Below are positions 25,201-32,690 of a stretch of DNA of 64,000 nucleotides, in pieces. This DNA is from Lewinellaceae bacterium (GTDB taxonomy: Bacteria > Bacteroidota > Bacteroidia > Chitinophagales > Saprospiraceae): positions 1,054,001 to 1,118,000 of the forward strand of contig JACJYO010000001.1 of assembly GCA_020636075.1 (NCBI GenBank). The letters run 5' to 3'. The notes below the pieces were generated by a model. The model saw only the letters and a list, made by a program, of their open reading frames with translations. It was not told the DNA's origin and made no database searches. The position numbers and the translations under genes are program-made. Each line of letters starts with the position of its first letter. Position 1 is the stretch's first letter.

Positions 25201-26082
25201 ATGAAACAACGCGCCATTACGGCCTTCTTTTTTGCTGCCATCATGATTGGGGGGATTTATTGGAACATGCGCAGCTTCCAACTCCTATTTACTATAATCG
25301 CTGGAGTAATGCTGTGGGAATTTTTTGGTTTGGTGTTTAGTTCTAAGGGCAAATCAAATCTTGGAGATAAAGTATTCGGGCTATTATTAGGCATCACCCC
25401 AGTTATCTTCTTAGGCTCCCAAATTATAAGTATTAGTTTTTGGTGGTGTGGGATTGACTTGCCGGAGGACCCCGTGGCAGAACATTTACAAAACACGATA
25501 GAAAATGCAGGTGTAATGTTTGTTTTTCTTGGTCTCATCATAATGCCTATACTTTTAATAAAACTATTTCAGCAGGGAAGTTCCATAGAAACAGCCGTGG
25601 GACACTACTTTTTAGGCCTGTTCTATATCGGCCTACCAATTATACTTCTGTTCTCCATAGCAATGCCCGGTGCGATCTATTCCCCCAACCGAGTTTTCGC
25701 TCTGCTTTGGCTCATTTGGACCAACGATGTTTTCGCGTACCTGGTCGGCTCGCAGTTTGGAAAGACGAAACTCTTCGAGCGCATTTCACCTAAAAAAACC
25801 TGGGAAGGCACTATTGGCGGGGGGATTTGTACCCTCGTCATGGCGTGGGGATTGTCACATTGGATTGATGATTACAATCAGGCACAATGGCTGGCACTTG
25901 GTATCATAGTAGCCCTCCTGGCTACCCCCGGCGATCTGATCGAAAGCATGCTCAAACGCAGTGCCGGCGTCAAGGATTCCGGAACGCTCATGCCCGGCCA
26001 TGGCGGATTGCTCGATCGCTTCGACTCGTTCATTTTTGTCCTGCCCTTTGCCTGGCTGGCGGTGATTTTGCTCGGAGGTTAG
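25201..26082 (+). CDS. cdsA: Phosphatidate cytidylyltransferase
   Basis: A 293-residue inner-membrane enzyme making CDP-diacylglycerol from phosphatidate and CTP, the branch point of phospholipid synthesis. Several membrane helices are visible, and the C-terminal signature SMLKRSAGVKDSG (near residues 248-260) with LMPGHGGLLDRFDS is diagnostic. Codon use in the first ~450 bases is noticeably AT-richer than in the rest of the gene and in its neighbours. The stop codon lies in a structured repeat shared with the convergent pnuC gene end. Confidence 0.93.
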   Translation: MKQRAITAFFFAAIMIGGIYWNMRSFQLLFTIIAGVMLWEFFGLVFSSKGKSNLGDKVFGLLLGITPVIFLGSQIISISFWWCGIDLPEDPVAEHLQNTIENAGVMFVFLGLIIMPILLIKLFQQGSSIETAVGHYFLGLFYIGLPIILLFSIAMPGAIYSPNRVFALLWLIWTNDVFAYLVGSQFGKTKLFERISPKKTWEGTIGGGICTLVMAWGLSHWIDDYNQAQWLALGIIVALLATPGDLIESMLKRSAGVKDSGTLMPGHGGLLDRFDSFIFVLPFAWLAVILLGG

Positions 26083-26177
26083 AAGGTTACTGGTTACTGG
26101 TTACTGGTTACTGGTTAGAGGGTTGTGCACCGTTCCGGAATCTTGGATAACCCTCTAACCAGTAACCTTCTAACCTC
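26075..26177. repeat. Inverted repeat with TTACTGG tandem, between cdsA and pnuC
   Basis: The left part is GAGGTTAGAAGGTTACTGG followed by three further TTACTGG copies and TTAGAGGGTT; the right part (26149-26177) is the reverse complement of the same string with a single TTACTGG. The pair fills the whole gap between the convergent cdsA and pnuC genes and could act as a two-way terminator. A related string occurs at 52381-52409. Confidence 0.85.
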
Positions 26178-26792
26178 TTAAACTCCAGAATTCAAACGAC
26201 GACGCCATTCCAGATAACCCAGTATAGCAAGCAGTAAAAACACCAGGTATTGAAAGGAGGTGAAGACGAAGCCCTTGATAAAATAAAGGGGCATGGCGGC
26301 CATGTTGGTCAATATCCACCAAAGCCAGTTTTCCAGTTTTTTGCGGGTCATCAACAGCATACCGGTATAGGCTGCTGCAGAGGCAAAGCCATCGGCAAGC
26401 GGTACCGTACTATCGGTCCAGTGTTGAAGCGCCAGAAACAACAGCAACCAGCAAACGGCAAAAAAAGCAAGTGCCTGAAGCCACTCCCGGGTCGAAGAGC
26501 GGGTAATGTGCAATACGGTTTCTCCGTCCTTTTTCCGTGCCCACATAAGCCATCCCCAGATGCTCATGACGGTATAATAAAAATTGACGCCGGCTTCGGC
26601 ATACAGCCCTGCCACTACGCTGAGGTAGATATAAATAATCGTGTTGACCAGCCCGGTCGGGTACACCAGAATATTTTCCAAGCGGGAAAAGATCACGCTG
26701 GCAATTCCAAAGGCAACAGCTATAAATTCGAGCAAAGTGGTGGCGAGCAAGCCTTCCAGGAGTTGCTGCCAGATTTCATGGATATTGGCCAT
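26178..26792 (-). CDS. pnuC: Nicotinamide riboside transporter PnuC
   Basis: A 204-residue inner-membrane protein with about seven hydrophobic helices. Segments LENILVYPTGLVNTIIYIYL, FYYTVMSIWGWLMW and a C-terminal WWILTNMAAMPLYFIKG match PnuC transporters, which import nicotinamide riboside or related vitamins by facilitated diffusion. The start MANIHEIW at 26792 fits the family; an extra ATG at 26819 adds nine unlikely residues. It lies downstream of a small GG-leader gene, with a hairpin between them, so it might be read through from that promoter. The vitamin transported is not decided by sequence alone. Confidence 0.87.
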   Translation of the reverse strand: MANIHEIWQQLLEGLLATTLLEFIAVAFGIASVIFSRLENILVYPTGLVNTIIYIYLSVVAGLYAEAGVNFYYTVMSIWGWLMWARKKDGETVLHITRSSTREWLQALAFFAVCWLLLFLALQHWTDSTVPLADGFASAAAYTGMLLMTRKKLENWLWWILTNMAAMPLYFIKGFVFTSFQYLVFLLLAILGYLEWRRRLNSGV

Positions 26793-26829
26793 AGAACGGC
26801 AAATATTGGGATAGTTCAATCAAACAGCA

Positions 26830-26863
26830 AAGCCTTCCGCTGTGCTGTGACAACGGAAGGCTT
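26830..26863 (-). terminator. Hairpin between GG-leader gene and pnuC
   Basis: AAGCCTTCCG (26830-26839) pairs perfectly with CGGAAGGCTT (26854-26863) around a 14-base loop. On the minus strand it lies after the small-peptide stop and is followed by a short, interrupted T-rich stretch, so it may be a partial terminator or attenuator. Confidence 0.55.
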
Positions 26864-26885
26864 CGGAGGGTATGTTAAAACACCC

Positions 26886-27095
26886 TTACTGCGGGATCGT
26901 CCCGCCACAACTTGAATTCCAGTTGAAAAACTGGTCAAATTGTTTTGAACCACTTTTACCCCCTTCTACGCGAACCATCTCGTCTTTTTCCAATACGGTC
27001 ATTGACTCCTGGAGCGCATCCAGTTGACTTTTCGCAGTATCCGGCTGGTTCTTATCCGTGGATTCGTTCGTCTTTTTTGAAAAAAATGGAAACAT
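26886..27095 (-). CDS. Small peptide with double-glycine-type leader (RiPP/bacteriocin precursor candidate)
   Basis: A 69-residue peptide. The charged helical first part leads into LDALQESMTVLEKDEMVRVEGG (residues 25-46), which resembles the LxxEEMxxVxGG leaders removed by C39 peptidase transporters in Bacteroidota peptide precursors. The remaining 23 residues (from K47; QFDQFFNWNSSCGGTIPQ at the end) would be the core, with one Cys and several Ser/Thr. The ATG at 27095 is supported by a promoter 29 bases upstream; the frame is open further to 27227 but that would run through the promoter. No modification enzyme or exporter is adjacent. Product type is inference. Confidence 0.6.
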   Translation of the reverse strand: MFPFFSKKTNESTDKNQPDTAKSQLDALQESMTVLEKDEMVRVEGGKSGSKQFDQFFNWNSSCGGTIPQ

Positions 27096-27123
27096 AGGCC
27101 TTGGCTCAACCTTTTGTGTCCCC

Positions 27124-27154
27124 CAAAGGTAGGGTCTTTTTCCGAATCGGCAAG
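27124..27154 (-). promoter_or_regulatory. Promoter of the GG-leader gene (CTTG-N19-TACCTTTG)
   Basis: On the minus strand TACCTTTG (27124-27131) is a perfect -7 box and CTTG (27151-27154) lies exactly 19 bases upstream, one base from the TTTG consensus. The ATG at 27095 is 28 bases downstream of the box. Confidence 0.7.
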
Positions 27155-27290
27155 GATGCGGTCGGTTTTTTGTAGGATAGGCGTCAAAATAAAAGTAATC
27201 GGTAGAAAGATAGCGGTTTTTGTGCACCGGTTAAATTCGTACCGCAAAGCCCTTGCAAGTATACGGTATCAAAATGTGTTTGTACACTTT

Positions 27291-27310
27291 TACTAAATAA
27301 ACATTTAGTA
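27291..27310 (+). promoter_or_regulatory. Operator-like dyad TACTAAAT-AAAC-ATTTAGTA
   Basis: A perfect 8-bp inverted repeat with a 4-base spacer. Its right half overlaps the -33 region (TTTA, 27304-27307) of the MerR gene promoter, and a further half-site TACTAAA lies at 27348-27354 next to the start codon. This is the expected layout for autorepression by the MerR-type regulator encoded downstream. Confidence 0.65.
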
Positions 27311-27334
27311 TCCAGGCCCGTTTCAATAACTTTG
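27304..27334 (+). promoter_or_regulatory. Promoter of the MerR gene (TTTA-N19-TAACTTTG)
   Basis: TAACTTTG at 27327-27334 matches TAnnTTTG, and TTTA at 27304-27307 is 19 bases upstream. The start codon follows 21 bases after the -7 box. Confidence 0.7.
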
Positions 27335-27355
27335 TGACGCAGGATAATACTAAAC

Positions 27356-28264
27356 ATGGCGATCTACTCAATTCGCGATCTGGAAAAACTTACGGGCATA
27401 AAGGCACATACCATCCGTATTTGGGAGCAACGCTACAAACTTGTTATCCCGGCGCGAACCGATACCAATATTCGCTATTACACGGACGAAAATCTGCGTC
27501 TTCTGTTCAATGTTGCCTTACTGAACCGGTACGGATATAAAATCAGTAAATTGGCAAAAATGACGCCGGACGAAATCGCCGCCAAAGTTGCCGAAATTTC
27601 CGAAACCAACAGTAGCCCCAATGCCCAGGTCGATGCGCTGACCCTTGCCATGATTGATCTGGATGAGTCGGCTTTTGACCGCGTTTTTTCTGCATACAGT
27701 TGGGAGCATGGTTTTGAAAAAACTATCCTGGAACTCGTTTATCCGTTTCTGGACAAACTCAATGTCCTCTGGCTAACCAAAAGCGTGAGCCCTGCACACG
27801 AAAAGTTCATCACCAATCTGATCCGGCGAAAATTACTGGTTGCTATCGATAAGGAGCCGACTGCTGTACCTGGCGAAGGAGCAAAGTTTTTACTCTACCT
27901 GCCTGAAGGCGAAAGCCAGGAACTTACACTGCTGTTTTTACATTATTTATTGCGCATGCGCCACCAGAAAGTGGTTTACCTGGGCGTAGGGGTGTCCCTT
28001 AATGATCTGCGCGATGCCAGCCAGCCTTTTCAACCGGATTATGTTGTCTCCATTCTGCAAAACGCTCTGGCCCGTCAGCCAATCCAGCAATACATTGAGC
28101 AGGCTGCAAAAATTACCGGCAAAGGCGTACTCCTGCTATCCGGCGCACAAATGTTCATTAACGACATCAAACTGCCCAAAAACGCCCGACGGCTCGACGG
28201 CTTGCCCGGCACCCAGCGTTTCCTGGATGAACTGGTCGATCAACAAAAACGTACAGAAATTTGA
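27356..28264 (+). CDS. MerR-family regulator with B12-binding-type domain (CarH/LitR-like)
   Basis: A 302-residue DNA-binding protein. Residues 1-70 are a MerR winged helix (YSIRDLEKLTGIKAHTIRIWEQRY). A helical bundle follows with W139 and PAHEK (H148, E149), the cap of CarH-like photoreceptors. A Rossmann-type cobalamin-binding domain starts at about 176. The usual lower-axial-ligand position, His in GExHxxG, is Gln188 here (EGESQEL), so coenzyme-B12 binding may be altered or lost. CarH/LitR proteins repress carotenoid and light-response genes. The gene has its own promoter overlapped by a palindrome, implying self-control, and converges with the EAD gene 3 bases away. Confidence 0.85.
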   Translation: MAIYSIRDLEKLTGIKAHTIRIWEQRYKLVIPARTDTNIRYYTDENLRLLFNVALLNRYGYKISKLAKMTPDEIAAKVAEISETNSSPNAQVDALTLAMIDLDESAFDRVFSAYSWEHGFEKTILELVYPFLDKLNVLWLTKSVSPAHEKFITNLIRRKLLVAIDKEPTAVPGEGAKFLLYLPEGESQELTLLFLHYLLRMRHQKVVYLGVGVSLNDLRDASQPFQPDYVVSILQNALARQPIQQYIEQAAKITGKGVLLLSGAQMFINDIKLPKNARRLDGLPGTQRFLDELVDQQKRTEI

Positions 28265-28267
28265 ATT

Positions 28268-29185
28268 TTATTGAGGAACAGTTGGTCCATTGCGTTTTTC
28301 GGTTACCCACTTTTCCATCTGAATTTCATCGGCCTCCTTTTCCTTGATTTTTCCCATCCAACGCTGTGCAAAATCCCATTTTTCTTCATTGATGGCGATC
28401 ATGGTACAAACGGCTAACAGCGCATCCTGCAGGTCGCGCGGGGCCGCCACTTCCGTAATATCCCGAAAGGTGTTGAATGGCAGACTACCTGCTTTTCCAC
28501 CAGGTTTCAGGTTGATATAGCCGAGTTTTACCCGAATAGAATCCGCCGAGAAAGCCAGATACTGGCCATAAATAACCAGGCTGGCATTGCAGGCCTTGCC
28601 CCGGTTTTCAGCAGCCTCCAGTGCAGATTGATCATTTTTTTGGCGCATGGCAATCCGAACCTCCACCGGAATTCCGGCTTTCGCTGTCAGCGTACTGATA
28701 CTTTCCTGAATGCGTAGTTCCACCGGAGCTGATTCTTTGCCGAGTGAATCGAAGGGAATGATCAAAACCGGCAATGCATCGGCATTCGTGAATTCAGGGC
28801 ACAAAACAGGTTTTTCGCTCTTGAAAGCCCGCGTCAGGGCAAAAACGGCCAGGACCAGCACAACGACGCCAATAAGTGCCAGGAAAATATTCCGCCCTTG
28901 TGAACGCACAACTCCGGTTGGAATACGCCCTGCCTCCAGGTCATCAATTATGGCCAGCATGGCATCGTTGATCCGGTTGTACTCGCGCTGCGCTTCCGCG
29001 AATGGAATAATTCCTTTGAGTTCTTTTTGCCGCACGGCATTATACTCGCCTTGCAGGACACGCAGCGTGCGCAAAAAATTATCCTTGAACCGGGCATCAT
29101 TTTCCAAATATCCGATCAAGGCAGCCAGTGCCTTGCCAGACTCTCCCGGTGCTATGAGTTCGCGTATGGATCGCAGATTGTCCAT
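28268..29185 (-). CDS. EAD11-type membrane protein with periplasmic domain
   Basis: A 305-residue protein. Residues 1-87 closely match the effector-associated domain 11 pattern (RELIAPGESGKALAALIGYL; VLQGEYNAVRQKELKGIIPF; EYNRINDAMLAIIDDLE), an adaptor domain of bacterial counter-invader systems. One membrane helix spans about 98-118. The C-terminal domain (ALPVLIIPFDSLG; NASLVIYGQYLAFSADSIRVKLGY) looks like the FlgO/TolB-N type of fold. The start at 29185 was chosen because it begins the domain and follows a dyad; an upstream ATG at 29242 adds 19 poor residues overlapping the rfbD end. No partner EAD gene is adjacent. Confidence 0.75.
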   Translation of the reverse strand: MDNLRSIRELIAPGESGKALAALIGYLENDARFKDNFLRTLRVLQGEYNAVRQKELKGIIPFAEAQREYNRINDAMLAIIDDLEAGRIPTGVVRSQGRNIFLALIGVVVLVLAVFALTRAFKSEKPVLCPEFTNADALPVLIIPFDSLGKESAPVELRIQESISTLTAKAGIPVEVRIAMRQKNDQSALEAAENRGKACNASLVIYGQYLAFSADSIRVKLGYINLKPGGKAGSLPFNTFRDITEVAAPRDLQDALLAVCTMIAINEEKWDFAQRWMGKIKEKEADEIQMEKWVTEKRNGPTVPQ

Positions 29186-29189
29186 GTGA

Positions 29190-29206
29190 GTTTCATTTGA
29201 TGAAAC
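29190..29206. promoter_or_regulatory. Dyad GTTTCAT-TTG-ATGAAAC
   Basis: A perfect 7-bp inverted repeat with a 3-base centre lies 4 bases upstream of the EAD11 gene start codon. It could bind a repressor or form a small hairpin blocking translation. Confidence 0.5.
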
Positions 29207-29223
29207 GAAAAATGGGCCGGCAC

Positions 29224-30102
29224 TTACAGCATTGCCAAACAATGCTCAAGACTATCGCGCCAATGGGGAATTTCCACGCCAAAAGCATTTTTTAATTTGG
29301 CTTTATTCAACACACTGAATGGTGGCCTTGGAGCCGGCAAAGGGTAGTCTTTCGTTTCGATCGGGTTGATCTTGCAGTGCAGCCCTTTGATATCGATTAC
29401 GGCTTTGGCAAAATCATACCAGCTGCAAACCCCTTCGTTGGAATAGTGCCAAATGCCAGCCAGCGCAATCCGATCCAGTTTTCTACTTTCCACTCTTTCA
29501 ACAAGTTGCATCACCATAGCCGCCAGATCTGGCGCATAGGTCGGCGAACCGATCTGATCGTACACCACATTGAGCGATTGCTGCTCGGCGCCAAAACGCA
29601 AAATGGTACGCACAAAATTGTGCCCGTACGGGGCAAACAGCCAGGACGTTCGGAAGATCATTGCTTCCGGGTTGGCTTTTAAAACGGCTTGATCGCCGGC
29701 CAGTTTTGTGCGTGCATAAACACCTTTCGGGCTGGCCGAATCACTTTCGCGATAGGGTGCATTGTGTTTGGTGTGATACACGTAATCCGTCGAGAAATGG
29801 ATCAGCATTGCCTGGTGTTCCGCACAGGCTTCGGCCAGGTTTCGGGCGCCGGTTACGTTTACCCGGCGCGCCAGTGCAGCGTCATTTTCGGCCTTGTCTA
29901 CCGCTGCATACGCCGCACAGTTGATACACCACTGCGGTGTATTTTTTTTAAAATAAGAAAAAACAGCCGCCCGGTTGGTAATGTCCAGTTCGTCGATGTC
30001 CACAAATTGAAAATTCCATTTCGGATACTCCCCGGCTAAATGTTGAAAACACTGACCCAATTGGCCCTTGGCGCCGGCAACAAGAATGGTGGGATTCGTC
30101 AT
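29224..30102 (-). CDS. rfbD: dTDP-4-dehydrorhamnose reductase
   Basis: A 292-residue short-chain reductase catalysing the last step of dTDP-L-rhamnose synthesis. AGAKGQLGQ is the NAD(P)-binding loop, FSTDYVY and the YARTK (YxxxK) motif form the active site, and RTSWLFAPYGHNFV is typical of RmlD. The start MTNPTILVAG at 30102 is preferred over 30126. Other rml genes are not in the window. It is divergent from the DUF5916 gene. Confidence 0.9.
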   Translation of the reverse strand: MTNPTILVAGAKGQLGQCFQHLAGEYPKWNFQFVDIDELDITNRAAVFSYFKKNTPQWCINCAAYAAVDKAENDAALARRVNVTGARNLAEACAEHQAMLIHFSTDYVYHTKHNAPYRESDSASPKGVYARTKLAGDQAVLKANPEAMIFRTSWLFAPYGHNFVRTILRFGAEQQSLNVVYDQIGSPTYAPDLAAMVMQLVERVESRKLDRIALAGIWHYSNEGVCSWYDFAKAVIDIKGLHCKINPIETKDYPLPAPRPPFSVLNKAKLKNAFGVEIPHWRDSLEHCLAML

Positions 30103-30231
30103 CGTATTTTTTTGAAAGGACAGCACACCAGTAAATCAATCGCCGCCCGGGTAAATCTTTTACATTTTTGCAAAAATAGGCACTTTTCCCGGGCTCAATA
30201 TTTTTCCGGAATTTTGCAGCAAAATAAAGTC

Positions 30232-32547
30232 ATGAAATTCCTCCTGCTCTCCCTCCTCCTTCTGGTTTCAGGCTTTTTGGGCTTTGCCCAAAGCAGTCTT
30301 TCGCTCGAAACAGCCCATATGACATCCGGGCAAAAAATACCGGGAACAAAAAACGACGGCCTCATCATTCATAAAACCACTTCGCCCATTGAAACAGACG
30401 GCCAACTCGATGAGCCTGCCTGGAAAAATGCCCAGGTAGGGATCGATTTCAGCAAGCAATTCCCCGTAGATACCGGGCTGGCCGATGCACATACCGAAGT
30501 GCTGCTCACCTTCGACGACCGCAACCTGTACGTCGGGGTTGTTTGCTGGCAAGCCCGCACCGATTACACCGTGCAAAGCCTCAAACGCGATTTTCAGGAT
30601 GGCACCAGTGATGCCATAAACGTACTGCTCAACCCATCCAAAGATGGCCTGAATGGCTTCATGTTCAGTCTCAGCCCGATCAATGTGCAGGGGGAAGCCC
30701 TGATCGACAACGGCACCACGCAGTCTTTCGAATGGGATAACCGCTGGAGTTCCGCTGTGCGCAATTACGACGATCATTGGGTAGCCGAAATGGCCATCCC
30801 GTTCAAAACCTTGCGGTATTCCGTGTCGGAAAGCGACAACTCCTGGCTGGTCAACTTCGTTCGCGTACGCGTAAAAAACTGGGAAGTCAGCACCTGGCGG
30901 CCGGTTCCGCGCCAGTTTGAGGCAAACAACCTGGCGTTTTGCCATGAACTGCAATGGGCCGCACCGCCACCGAAACCCGGCGCCAGCATTTCGCTCATTC
31001 CGTATACCACTGCCCGCCGCGACGTGCTTTACCAACGCGACCCCAACACGCTGGAGGTACTGGAAAAACCCGGCAACAACGACTTCGATCTGGGCGGCGA
31101 CGCCAAAATTGCGGTCAGCCCTTCGCTCAATCTTGACCTGACCTTTAATCCCGATTTTTCGCAAGTGGAAGTCGACCGGCAAGTGGCCAACCTCAGCCGT
31201 TTCGAACTGTTTTTCCCCGAACGACGGCAATTTTTTCTGGAAAACCGCGACCTGTTCGCCATGTTCGGCTTTCCGAATACCCGGCCGTTTTTCTCCCGCC
31301 GGATCGGACTGGCCCGCAATCCCGTCACCGGCTTCAACGAGGCTGTACCCATCCTGGCCGGCGCGCGCCTGAGCGGCAAGATCAACGACGAATGGCGGGT
31401 AGGCCTGCTCAATATGCAAACGGACCGCATCAACTGGGATACTGCCCAGGTATTGCCGGCAGCCAACTTTACCGTAGCCACCGTACAGAAAAAAGTGCTT
31501 AAACGCAGCGCCATCAGTGCGATCGTGGTAGACAAGGAAAACTTCCTCGGAAAATTGTCGGAAGCGCAAAAAGACGGCATTCAACCCTGGAACCGCATAG
31601 CCGGGCTGGAGTTCAACCTTTACTCTGCCGACAACCGCTGGGAGGGCGAATGGTACTACCACCGCTCGTTTTCGCCCGACCCCGACCAACGGGGCCAAAC
31701 CCTCGCACATTTTCTGGGGTACCGGGACCGCCACCTCAGGGTCAACACGGGCTACCTGCTGGTTGATTCCAACTATACCGCCGAGGCCGGATTTGTGCCC
31801 AGGCCGGGATTTCAAAACTTATTCACGAATACCGGGCTCACGTTTTATCCGGCCAATTCTGCGATCAACAACTGGACCGTCGGTGTGGAAGCCAATGGAA
31901 CCTTCGCACTCGATTTTCAACGCACCGACCACGATTTGGGTCTGTACGGCACCATCAACTTCCAGAATCAGACTTACCTCAACGCCGTCATTTGGAATAC
32001 CTACACCTACCTTTTTGAGGACTTTGACCCGACCAACCAGTACAAAGCGGGCACGTTGCCCCTTCCCGGCCAGGCGGGTTATACCTATTCGGGGGCGCGT
32101 TTGCGCTTTACCAGCAGTGGCACCTATAATTTTCAAGGTAGCGCCGACTTTCGGTTTGGGGAATTTTTTAACGGAAATGGTCTGTCGCTGGAAGGCAACC
32201 TGAGTTACCGGCTACAGCCTATTGGCTCGTTTACGCTGAGTTATAGTTATAACCATATTCGCCTGCCCGAGCCCTATGCTTCGTCCGATTTCTGGATCAT
32301 CGGTCCGCGCGCTGAATTGTCGTTTACCCGCAACCTGTTTGCCAGCGCTTTTTTTCAATGGAATACGCAGGCCAACAACTTCAACATCAATGCCCGGTTG
32401 CAGTGGCGCTTTGCACCGGTGTCGGATGTATTTTTGGTATACACCGACAATTCATTTGCCGAGGCTGTACCCGATACCCGGGCGCGTTTTCTTTCACCCA
32501 AAAACCGCGCGTTGGTGCTGAAAGTGGTATACTGGCTGAATTTGTAA
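30232..32547 (+). CDS. DUF5916 outer-membrane protein with N-terminal carbohydrate-binding-like domain
   Basis: A 771-residue exported protein. The signal peptide (KFLLLSLLLLVSGFLGFAQ) fixes the start at 30232. Residues about 50-235 resemble the family-9 carbohydrate-binding-like domain (IETDGQLDEPAWKNA; LLTFDDRNLYVGV). The rest is the DUF5916 domain (FNPDFSQVEVDRQVANLSRF; FFPERRQFFLENRDLF), predicted to end in an outer-membrane beta barrel. Function in the family is unknown. A GACTT palindrome lies 32 bases after the stop. Confidence 0.88.
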   Translation: MKFLLLSLLLLVSGFLGFAQSSLSLETAHMTSGQKIPGTKNDGLIIHKTTSPIETDGQLDEPAWKNAQVGIDFSKQFPVDTGLADAHTEVLLTFDDRNLYVGVVCWQARTDYTVQSLKRDFQDGTSDAINVLLNPSKDGLNGFMFSLSPINVQGEALIDNGTTQSFEWDNRWSSAVRNYDDHWVAEMAIPFKTLRYSVSESDNSWLVNFVRVRVKNWEVSTWRPVPRQFEANNLAFCHELQWAAPPPKPGASISLIPYTTARRDVLYQRDPNTLEVLEKPGNNDFDLGGDAKIAVSPSLNLDLTFNPDFSQVEVDRQVANLSRFELFFPERRQFFLENRDLFAMFGFPNTRPFFSRRIGLARNPVTGFNEAVPILAGARLSGKINDEWRVGLLNMQTDRINWDTAQVLPAANFTVATVQKKVLKRSAISAIVVDKENFLGKLSEAQKDGIQPWNRIAGLEFNLYSADNRWEGEWYYHRSFSPDPDQRGQTLAHFLGYRDRHLRVNTGYLLVDSNYTAEAGFVPRPGFQNLFTNTGLTFYPANSAINNWTVGVEANGTFALDFQRTDHDLGLYGTINFQNQTYLNAVIWNTYTYLFEDFDPTNQYKAGTLPLPGQAGYTYSGARLRFTSSGTYNFQGSADFRFGEFFNGNGLSLEGNLSYRLQPIGSFTLSYSYNHIRLPEPYASSDFWIIGPRAELSFTRNLFASAFFQWNTQANNFNINARLQWRFAPVSDVFLVYTDNSFAEAVPDTRARFLSPKNRALVLKVVYWLNL

Positions 32548-32579
32548 TGCGGCCGCCACCGTTTTTCAGGACAAGTTGT

Positions 32580-32612
32580 AGTGACGGCGTGACTTCGAGT
32601 CACGCCGTCACT
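32580..32612. repeat. Perfect 15-bp palindrome, core GACTTCGAGTC
   Basis: Positions 32580-32594 pair exactly with 32598-32612 around a TCG loop. It lies 32 bases downstream of the DUF5916 stop. Third member of the same-geometry family in this window. Confidence 0.92.
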
Positions 32613-32690
32613 TGCACCATGAACATGCGCCGTTTTTTTTAATTTTGAGCATTTATCCAAATCCTGTTACCGATTTTCAAAACACCAATT

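Noticed and set aside
26178..26792. NAD-responsive riboswitch upstream of pnuC
   Set aside because: The 93-base gap holds a simple hairpin only; I cannot recognise a riboswitch core.
30268..31815. 515-codon open frame antisense to the DUF5916 gene
   Set aside because: Lies wholly opposite a clear conserved exported protein; composition is that of a shadow frame with no domain.
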